A DNA stretch of 64,000 nucleotides from Candidatus Rhodoferax mariagerensis. GTDB lineage: Bacteria; Pseudomonadota; Gammaproteobacteria; Burkholderiales; Burkholderiaceae_C. Below are positions 56,117-63,002 of this stretch, in pieces (the stretch's first letter is position 1; each line of letters opens with the position of its first letter). A program made the position numbers and the translations under genes. Under the pieces are notes generated by a model that was given only the letters and a program-made list of their open reading frames with translations, had not been told where the DNA came from and ran no database searches. Location: contig JADKAW010000038.1 of the NCBI GenBank assembly GCA_016719055.1, positions 338,548-402,547 on the forward strand. The letters run 5' to 3'.

Positions 56117-57355
56117 TCATAGCGCATCACGCATATTCAATAAGGGCCAGCCGCCGTTTTTCCATAAATTTTCAGTGCTGGACTCGTGTTGCAGCAGCAA
56201 GGCATTGAACAAAGGTGCGAGCGCCGTCTGGTCCGGGTCAACCAGCAACAGCAGCCGCGCAACGCCGTCTGGCCGGTCCTCTTGCAGCCGGCCAAGCCAA
56301 TCCAGCGCGGTCAGGGTCTCGATCACCGGCTCAAGCTGCAGCGCATCCACCTGCAGCCGCTCCCCCAGCTGCGCCATGGTCAAACCCTTCTCGTCGGTCC
56401 AGCGCACCCGCTCCAATTGCTGCAAGGTTTCAATCGCCAGCAAAAACTGCCAGCCGTGGGCCCGGGCACGGCGCTGCACACCAGAGAGCAAACTCGGCAG
56501 GTAGGCCGCAATCACCGCCCCTAACAGCACGATCACCCAGGCCACATAAATCCAGACCAGCAAGATCGGCACCGTGGCAAAGGCACCATACAGCACCGAA
56601 TAGGTGGGCACCTTGCCCAAGTAAAACACCAGCACCCGCTTGGCCAGCTCAAACCCCGCCGAGACAAACAAACCACCAACCCAGGCATGGGCCCAGCGCA
56701 CCTGGGTATTGGGAACAAAGTGGTACAGCGCCGCCACACCCCACGCCAGCAAGCCAAACTGCAAGCTATCCAGCAACAACTGCACGCCACCTGGCATCAC
56801 ACTAACCACGCCTTTGGATGCCGACAAGGCGTAAGACGTCAGCGACAGGCTAACGGCCAACAGCAACGGACCCAGGGTAACTGCTGCCCAATAAACCAGC
56901 ACGCGTTGCCCCAGTGGCCGTGGCTTGCGCACCCGCCAGATGCTGTTGAGGGTGCGGTCAATGGTCAAAATCAGCGCTAGCGCGGTAATGAACAGAACCG
57001 CCACACCAGCGCCTCCCAAGCGGCTGGCTTTGCCTGCAAACTGCGTCAGATAACCCAGCACTTGACGTGAAATGCTGTCTGGAACCAGGCTCTCGATCAG
57101 CCATTTTTGCAAAATATCCTGAAATTTGGCAAACATCGGGAACGCGGTAAACACCGCCAGCACCACCGTAAACAGCGGTACCAGGGCAATGGTGGTAGTG
57201 AACGTCAGGCTGCCGGCCGTCAACCCGAGACGGTCTTCGCGAAAGCGCTCACGCAGGGTGTGCGCGGTGTTGCGCCACGGAAAACGCGACAGGTTTTGCA
57301 GCAACACATCCAGGCGCTGCGACCAGCTTTGCGATTCATCAGAAATTTGAGTCAT
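56117..57355 (-). CDS. YihY/virulence factor BrkB family membrane protein
   Basis: A 412-residue protein, once called RNase BN by analogy. It has about six membrane helices, with REDRLGLTAGSLTFTTTIAL near the front, then GVVSVMPGGVQLLLDSLQFG and VNTQ-like loops replaced by VPNTQVRWAHAWVGGLFVSA. The C-terminal 120 residues form a winged-helix-like cytoplasmic region with LQQLERVRWTDEKGLTMAQL. ATG at 57355 chosen over a frame extended by 15 residues. Divergent from the DUF2069 gene. Confidence 0.88.
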   Translation of the reverse strand: MTQISDESQSWSQRLDVLLQNLSRFPWRNTAHTLRERFREDRLGLTAGSLTFTTTIALVPLFTVVLAVFTAFPMFAKFQDILQKWLIESLVPDSISRQVLGYLTQFAGKASRLGGAGVAVLFITALALILTIDRTLNSIWRVRKPRPLGQRVLVYWAAVTLGPLLLAVSLSLTSYALSASKGVVSVMPGGVQLLLDSLQFGLLAWGVAALYHFVPNTQVRWAHAWVGGLFVSAGFELAKRVLVFYLGKVPTYSVLYGAFATVPILLVWIYVAWVIVLLGAVIAAYLPSLLSGVQRRARAHGWQFLLAIETLQQLERVRWTDEKGLTMAQLGERLQVDALQLEPVIETLTALDWLGRLQEDRPDGVARLLLLVDPDQTALAPLFNALLLQHESSTENLWKNGGWPLLNMRDAL

Positions 57356-57376
57356 GGCCGCTATGATGCCATCCTG

Positions 57377-57802
57377 ATGCAGACATCTACCTTCCCCCAT
57401 TCAAAGACGCCTACTGCTTCCGTTGCCGCCACTCGTGTTCTGGCGGTCAGCAGCTTGCTGGGGCTGATTGTGCTGGGGCTGGCTTGGGAACTCTGGCTGG
57501 CACCGATTCGCCCGGGCGGGTCGTGGCTGGCCTTGAAGGTGTTGCCGCTTTGCCTGCCACTGGCGGGACTGCTGAAAAACCGCATGTACACCTACCGCTG
57601 GGTCAGTCTGATGGTGTGGCTATATTTCTCCGAGGGCGTGGTGCGCGGCTTCAGCGACAGGCCACCAGGCAACTGGCTGGGTATGGTCGAAGTTGCGCTG
57701 TGTTTGCTGCTTTTTGTGGCATGCGCCCTGCATGTGCGCCTGCGGCTGCGCCATCAACACCCACCTGCCGAAGAAGATTCCAGCCATGCAAACCCTGCTT
57801 GA
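57377..57802 (+). CDS. DUF2069 family membrane protein
   Basis: A 141-residue protein with about four membrane helices: VLAVSSLLGLIVLGLAWELW, LALKVLPLCLPLAGLLKNRM, VSLMVWLYFSEGVVRGF and VEVALCLLLFVACALHVRLR. The family motif KNRMYTYRWVSLMVWLYFSE is clear. Function unknown. It overlaps the FAD enzyme gene by 17 bp. Confidence 0.87.
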   Translation: MQTSTFPHSKTPTASVAATRVLAVSSLLGLIVLGLAWELWLAPIRPGGSWLALKVLPLCLPLAGLLKNRMYTYRWVSLMVWLYFSEGVVRGFSDRPPGNWLGMVEVALCLLLFVACALHVRLRLRHQHPPAEEDSSHANPA

Positions 57803-59231
57803 TGAACTTTGCGTCATTGTTGGCACTGACCATGTCCTGACCGACGGTGATCTCAGCGCCTGGGAACAGGACTGGCGCAAACGCACCCATGGCAAGGCGC
57901 TGGCAGTCGTGCGCCCCGCCTGCACCGATGAAGTCTCCCGTGTGGTCAAAGCATGCGCCAGCTACCGCGCCCAATATCCGGCCAGTGGCGTCAGTATCGT
58001 GCCGCAAGGTGGTAACACAGGCCTGGTCGTGGGCTCAACGCCCGATAGCACCGGCCGGCAGATTGTGCTGAGCCTGCAACGCATGCGCACCGTGCGCGCC
58101 CTAGACGCAGCCAACCTGACGATCACGGCTGAGGCCGGCTGCATTTTGCAAACGGTACAGGAGGCGGCCGAGACTGCAGGCTTTTTGTTTCCCTTGAGTC
58201 TTGCCGCCGAAGGCTCATGCACACTGGGCGGTAACCTCGGCAGCAACGCTGGCGGCACTCAGGTGGTACGTTTTGGTAACGCCCGCGATTTGTGTCTGGG
58301 GCTGGAAGTGGTTACCGCCAGCGGCGACGTCTGGCACGGCCTGAGTGGTTTGCGCAAAGACAACACCGGTTATGACCTGCGCAACCTCTACATTGGATCT
58401 GAAGGCACGCTGGGTATCATCACGGCGGCCACCATGAAGCTCTACCCACTGCCAGCTACACAGTTGACCGCCTGGGCAGCCGTACCATCCATGCAGGCAG
58501 CGGTTGAACTGTTGGGTCTGGCACACCGCCATTTGGGTGCTGGGCTGACCGGCTTTGAAGTCATGGGCCAGTTTGCGCTGAGCCTGGTGGCCAGGCATTT
58601 TTCCAAGCTGCGTGTGCCGCTATACCTCGATGCGCCGTTTTGCGTGCTGCTGGAAAACTCCGACCATGAGTCTGAAAACCATGCACGCACGCGATTTGAA
58701 GGTTTGCTGGAGGCCGCTATGGCAAGTAGCTGTGTGACCGATGCCGTGGTGGCTGAAAACCTGACGCAGGCCAAAACCCTCTGGCACATCCGTGAAAGCA
58801 TTCCGTTGGCCCAGGCTGAGGAAGGTCTGAACATCAAACACGATATTTCGGTGCCGGTGTCGGCGATTCCAGAATTTGTCACCACCACGGATGCCCTGCT
58901 GCAAACCGCGATACCTAGAGTGCGTCTGGTGAATTTTGGCCATCTGGGCGATGGCAACCTGCATTACAACGTGCAGGCACCACTGGCCATGCCAGCCAAC
59001 CTGTTTTTAAGCCAGCAAGAAGCGCTAGTAAACCGCATTGTGTTTGACTCGGTGACGCAGTTTGGTGGTTCAATTTCCGCTGAGCATGGTGTGGGCAGCT
59101 TGAAAGTCGATCACCTCGCACATTACAAGTCGCAGGTCGCACTTTCGGCCATGCGTGCCATCAAGGCCGCCCTCGACCCGCATAATTTGCTCAATCCCGG
59201 GCGTGTGACTGCGGCGGCGGTCTCTATTTGA
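57786..59231 (+). CDS. FAD-linked oxidoreductase (D-2-hydroxyacid dehydrogenase type)
   Basis: A 481-residue flavoprotein of the GlcD/D2HGDH group. The FAD-binding PCMH domain has VPQGGNTGLVVGSTPDS and GGNLGSNAGGTQVVRFGNAR. The C-terminal domain has FGHLGDGNLHYNVQAPLAM (metal-binding His), SAEHGVGSLKVDHLAHYK and ALDPHNLLNPGRV. It probably oxidises D-lactate, D-2-hydroxyglutarate or a similar acid; the substrate is not resolved. The start is the ATG at 57786. Confidence 0.92.
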   Translation: MQTLLDELCVIVGTDHVLTDGDLSAWEQDWRKRTHGKALAVVRPACTDEVSRVVKACASYRAQYPASGVSIVPQGGNTGLVVGSTPDSTGRQIVLSLQRMRTVRALDAANLTITAEAGCILQTVQEAAETAGFLFPLSLAAEGSCTLGGNLGSNAGGTQVVRFGNARDLCLGLEVVTASGDVWHGLSGLRKDNTGYDLRNLYIGSEGTLGIITAATMKLYPLPATQLTAWAAVPSMQAAVELLGLAHRHLGAGLTGFEVMGQFALSLVARHFSKLRVPLYLDAPFCVLLENSDHESENHARTRFEGLLEAAMASSCVTDAVVAENLTQAKTLWHIRESIPLAQAEEGLNIKHDISVPVSAIPEFVTTTDALLQTAIPRVRLVNFGHLGDGNLHYNVQAPLAMPANLFLSQQEALVNRIVFDSVTQFGGSISAEHGVGSLKVDHLAHYKSQVALSAMRAIKAALDPHNLLNPGRVTAAAVSI

Positions 59232-59252
59232 GGTAACATGCAATTTTGCTAG

Positions 59253-59329
59253 TAGGGCGGTTAGCTCAGGGGTAGAGCACAGCATTCACACTGCTGGGGT
59301 CGCAGGTTCGAAGCCTGCACCGCCCACCA
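59253..59329 (+). tRNA. tRNA-Val (anticodon CAC)
   Basis: Full cloverleaf: acceptor GGGCGGT/ACCGCCC, D stem GCTC/GAGC, anticodon stem CAGCA/TGCTG with loop TTCACAC, T stem GCAGG/CCTGC with loop TTCGAAG, and an encoded CCA. It reads valine codon GUG. A terminator follows 20 bp later. The sequence to its right is accessory in character, which would suit a tRNA insertion site, but no direct repeat of the 3' end was seen. Confidence 0.97.
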
Positions 59330-59348
59330 AAATAAGTTGAACCAAATC

Positions 59349-59379
59349 AAGGACTTACGAGAAATCTAAGTCCTTTTTT
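59349..59379 (+). terminator. terminator after tRNA-Val
   Basis: AAGGACTTA and TAAGTCCTT form a 9-bp stem with a 9-base loop, followed by a T run. Confidence 0.88.
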
Positions 59380-59854
59380 GTTGCCCAAATGAAGCTAACT
59401 TTCGATCTGTGGACACACTATAAGCACAAGCCAGACGACAAACATATTCCACATTGGCGGTTATGAATTTGCTTGAGCGGATGTTTACGACGCTTGCCGG
59501 GTCGCAGTCTGATAGGGCCAAACTATGTGTGCCAGGGTCCTGGCGGCAAACTCAATGCCACTCAGTGGTGTTGGTCAGGCGCGAAGCGCCTGACTGACAC
59601 CCTGCCCCCAGCGCGGCACTGCAGGGAGCCCCTTGGGGGCGGACGGGCAGCCGCGCGCCGAAGCCGCGAAGCAGGCGAGGCCAGTGGGTGGGCGGGGCAC
59701 ACACGTGATGCACGGCGAAGCCGCTGACCAGAACCATGCGCGCAGCGCCTGACTGAGCCCCGAGTGCCAGCACACCACAAGGGCGACAGGCGCCTGTACG
59801 TAAGACGCGAAGCGGCTGGGGAGTGCAGGCGGCTGACGCGCCCGCTTCAGCGTA
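59380..59854. other. noncoding GC-rich zone with GAA-loop hairpins
   Basis: No gene is visible. A perfect 9-bp hairpin GTCAGGCGC-GAA-GCGCCTGAC lies at 59574-59594 and a smaller CGGC-GAA-GCCG at 59713-59723. GCGCCTGACTGA occurs twice (near 59585 and 59744). The string CTGACTG also follows the small hairpins of the array to the right, so this zone may be a decayed beginning of that array. A CCCCTTGGGGG palindrome lies near 59620. Confidence 0.45.
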
Positions 59855-61070
59855 GGCAATTTTGCATAATGCCTGTTGCCTTCACCCGCAGGGCGCTTTA
59901 GCGGTGGCCGCCACCAAAGGAGCATGCGACTGACTGGCGGACACTGAGGGCAATGGGGCATTATGTAACTTTGCCGTAGCTGCAGATCACTGACGGTGGT
60001 CGAACTGGGATGCCAGCCACGATGCGCCAGCGAGCCGAGACCCACACCCAGCGCCACAGCGCTCTGACTGCCATCTTGCGAAGCACATGCTTTCATTTGG
60101 TGTGACTCTGCAAGGGCGGTACTCCGCCTTTGCGGCTGACTGGCACGACTGGCCTCACAAACTAGCGACAAGTGACGATGTGCCTCTGTGACAAAGCGAA
60201 GCGACTCACGGGGGCACATGGTCACGCTGCTGGCTACCGTGCCGCCAGCACGATGCGTCAGCGAGCCGCAGCCCAATGCTTTGGCATGGCGGTACACCGC
60301 CTTGCCAACTGATTGACAACCCAGACCGTCGCACACCAATAAGCAGTGGTGTCGGTTGCCCTGCCACTGGCGCAAAGCGCCCTTCTGCTGGCAGGGGAAC
60401 CGGCGCGACTGCGCTGCGTCCACCGTTCCGCCAGCCACGATGCGCAAGCGAGCCGTGTCAATCCATATCTGCGTTCCAGCGCACTGGCTGACACTTGCGA
60501 AGCACTGACGTTGAACTGGTGCATGCTGGCAATGGCGGTACTCCGCCTTTGCCACTGACCGGCCCGACAGACCGTCGATCTGGTGAAAGTGACGATGCGC
60601 TTGACTGCAACAAAGGAACGACCTGCAGCCAGGTGCATGGTCACGCTGCTCGATACGGGGAAGCCAGCACGATGCGTCAGCGAGCCGTGAACCATGACTC
60701 TGGCAAGGGCTGTACTCAGCCGTTGCCACTGACTAACAGACCCAGGACGTCGATCAGGCATAAGTGGTGATGCTGGGCTGGCACCAAGGAACGACTGCCG
60801 GCCCAGCATGACCACGCTGTGTCCATCGGGCCGCCAGCCACGATGCGTCAGCGAGTCGTGGCACACACCCAGCGCTACAGCGCTCATGCTGCCATCTTTG
60901 CGGAGCAACATGCTTCGATTGCTCTGATGACCTGCAAGGAGCGCAGCTGCTTGCACTGACTGAAAGACCCGGAACGTCGATCAGGCAAAGTGGTGATGCC
61001 GGGTTGGCACCAAGGAACGACTGCCGGCCCGGCATGACCACGCTGTGTCCACCAGGCACAAGGTGTGCGT
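59855..61070. repeat. degenerate tandem array of structured 170-232 bp units
   Basis: Five clear copies of a GATGCG-YMAGCGAG core (motif A) lie at 60017-60038, 60249-60268, 60436-60457, 60668-60689 and 60838-60861, with a broken sixth near 61053. Each unit also has a small hairpin C (60110-60133, 60281-60308, 60528-60553, 60701-60728, 60933-60955) and a longer stem E (60172-60225, 60353-60403, 60589-60644, 60764-60815, 60990-61041). A related stem at 59855-59976 (CATAATGCC with GGCATTATG, TTGCC with GGCAA) may be the first unit. Stems stay paired although their bases differ between copies. Unit lengths alternate long and short. Transcribed strand and function are unknown; long open frames here look incidental. 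Confidence 0.8.
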
Positions 61071-61737
61071 CAGAACAAGCCTCCCTCCACCCGCGGCACG
61101 CTCGCCTCCAATAAATCTGCTGGGTAGGGTCGCAGTAAGTGTCTGCTCTGGTGGGCATCGGCACTTAGCCAAGCACCGTAACTACCCTCGGGCAGGATCA
61201 CCACCATACGTTTTTCATCAGCGGGTTTGTGCATCAGGCGCATCAGCGGGTGGTCGGTAGCATTGATGGTCAGCATGGTGTAACTGTGCAGCATTTCGCC
61301 CTGGGGTGCGCGCCAGGTTGACCACAGCCCGGCAAGTCCGATCGGCGCACCGTCCTGGCGGCTGATGCACGTTGGCACAGCTCGTCCACTGCGCCAGTCG
61401 GGCTCGAATATCACGTCCGCTGGGATGATGCAGTGCTGTGCCTTGCGCCAGGCATCCCGAAAGCTCGGTTTGCTCGCCACCGTCTCGCTGCGGGCGTTGT
61501 AGGTAGCCTTGGTGATCTTTGTGTCAACGGACCAGTGCGGTACCAGACCAAACAAGTCGTTCAGCGCCTCAACCTCGGGTACCGACTCATCTCCCACGTC
61601 AGCTTGGGGGTGTCGGCGAATGAAGGTGCCCGGTAACCCGGCCACAGGTCGTGTTTACCGAGGTCGGCAGGCGGCTCCACGCCGAAGTGTCGGCGGTAGC
61701 GTTCACGCTCCTTGATACCTTGATAGTGGCTGCACAT
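61070..61737 (-). pseudogene. SOS response-associated peptidase (SRAP/YedK/HMCES family), frameshifted
   Basis: SRAP proteins crosslink to abasic sites in single-stranded DNA through Cys2. The start MCSHYQGIKERERYRRHFGV keeps Cys2. The first frame ends wrongly after DLWPGY; with one added G in the GGG run near 61639 it continues as GTFIRRHPQADVGDES, TYNARSETVASKPSFRDAWR and HCIIPADVIFEPDWRSGRAV (Asn and Glu of the active site). TINATDHPLMRLMHKPADEK supplies the His. In total 222 residues, a normal length. Only one base is missing, so either a recent mutation or a sequencing error is possible. The 3' end touches the last array unit. Confidence 0.88.
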
Positions 61738-62569
61738 GATGGATACTTTAGCGCCCAGCGTGTCAGCCATCAACCCCATGCTTCCCTTTGATCGCATGGC
61801 ACGCTGATGTTGACGTCACACCGCCGCCGCTGGCACGGGGGCTTGCGTGGCTGAGCGTTGGTGACAGAGCAATCAATGCCACAGGGGCGTTGCGTCGATG
61901 CGGGTGACGGACTCAATGCAAAGATTTTTGATTTCAAAAACTGCTTGACTGCCACCCGTGCTTGGGTCCCCCTGGGACAGAACGAAAGTCAAAGCAAAGT
62001 CACCCCCCCTTTTTGCACAGCATACCTATCCCTACGCGCGACTCCTCGGGGTGTTTTTGACAGGACTTTCTCAAAAAATATCAAAAAATCCGTGACTCAT
62101 TTTTGAATGCCGTACTGGAATCGTCAATTTTTTCAAAGGCACTCTGATCGACACCTCATGCCGTTTGAATAGGTGGCAGCAAATCATGCGCATTCGCCGC
62201 TTCGAGTGGAAGTTCCAAAGCCAGCGCTGGAGGTGAAGGGCGTTCTGCCGCCCTGCAGCCGGGTCAAGGCTGGGCGAAGCCCACCCCGAAGGGGCATGGC
62301 CTTGATGCGGATGCGGGGCACACAGACCATCGAAAAAGGCTTGGCGCGTCAAGACTTTGAGGCGAAAAGCCTTGGGCGACACCAAGCGGAAGGGCTACAC
62401 CAGTAAACCGCCGAACAAAACCGATCTTCATCGGTTGAGTCCGTATGGTGTTGTTTTGACTTGAGTCAATGAAATCATCGAAGAACTTTAGTCCAATCAA
62501 TCCAAAATAAAGCAGTCGTTGGGAACTGCCGCCACTCAGCCAGTGGCATGAAAAATGGAGAACTTAATA
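61738..62569. other. noncoding stretch with hairpin cluster
   Basis: About 830 bp with no gene that I can support. Between 62221 and 62294 there is a row of hairpins: CCAGCGCTGG, AGGGCG-TTCTGC-CGCCCT, GGGC-GAA-GCCC and CCCC-GAA-GGGG. An AAGGCTT/AAGCCTT pair lies further right (about 62337-62372). Short open frames on both strands look random. The stretch may be remains of mobile DNA or hold an untranslated RNA. Confidence 0.4.
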
Positions 62570-62644
62570 ATGAAGAAACCTCTTGCCGCAATTCTACTGG
62601 CATGTGCAATCGGGTCTCAATTGAATGGGTGGTGGTGTGAATAA
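62570..62644 (+). CDS. short signal-like peptide coupled to the DUF4124 gene
   Basis: A 24-codon frame, MKKPLAAILLACAIGSQLNG followed by WWCE and TAA. It begins with a typical basic and hydrophobic signal sequence and has a GGAG ribosome site 6 bases before the ATG. Its stop overlaps the possible GTG start of the next gene (GTGAATAA). It may be a leader peptide that couples translation, or the start of a broken lipoprotein gene. Low certainty. Confidence 0.35.
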   Translation: MKKPLAAILLACAIGSQLNGWWCE

Positions 62645-63002
62645 GGTTTATTTCCAGGATTTTGTATTGATCGTCATACCTGCGCTAATCTGTAGCGTCG
62701 CTGATGCGCAAGTTCTAAAGTGTAAAGATCAAAGTGGCAGAGTAACTTACACGCAAGGGACAACGTGCCCTGTTGGACAAATGACGGGTTCAGTAAACCT
62801 TTCAGGAGGTAATGTAAGTACGCGTACGCAAGAAGAGTTATATCGGGAGGAAGCTAAGTTGGAGGCTGCTCAGCTAGAAAATCCCCCAATTGAGTGTCGC
62901 TTCTCGCGTGGGACAGCAAGTTATCAAAGCAAGGCATACAGCGCGGCACTGTCCGCGGCAGCGACCCAATCCACCGAAGTTAAGCCATGTCACCCCTTGT
63001 AA
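62625..63002 (+). CDS. small secreted DUF4124-like protein
   Basis: A 125-residue frame with a hydrophobic signal (DFVLIVIPALICSVADA) followed by QVLKCKDQSGRVTYTQGTTC and PVGQMTGSVNLSGG, the DUF4124 type of short beta segment with two Cys. Starts are possible at ATG 62625 or GTG 62637; the latter overlaps the stop of the short upstream peptide. The last residues (TEVKPCHPL) overlap the end of the IS4 pseudogene on the other strand, so the original C-terminus may have been replaced when the element inserted. It is AT-richer than its surroundings, suggesting transfer. Confidence 0.65.
   Translation: MGGGVNKVYFQDFVLIVIPALICSVADAQVLKCKDQSGRVTYTQGTTCPVGQMTGSVNLSGGNVSTRTQEELYREEAKLEAAQLENPPIECRFSRGTASYQSKAYSAALSAAATQSTEVKPCHPL

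Noticed and set aside
59311..59329. tRNA-Val 3' end as an attachment site of an integrative element
   Set aside because: No direct repeat of the tRNA end and no integrase were seen in the 4.7 kb to its right.
59575..60729. Long open frame (384 codons) on the minus strand through the array, and a second one at 60258-60956
   Set aside because: Both follow the GC-rich repeat units in different frames, show no recognisable domain, are Ser/Arg/Cys rich and have no good ribosome site. Conservation between units follows base pairing rather than codons.
59574..61070. Integron cassette array with attC sites
   Set aside because: No GTTRRRY/RYYYAAC core sites, no cassette genes between the units and no integrase in the window.
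60017..61070. CRISPR array
   Set aside because: Repeats are diverged and spaced 170-232 bp with conserved rather than unique sequence between them; no cas genes are seen.
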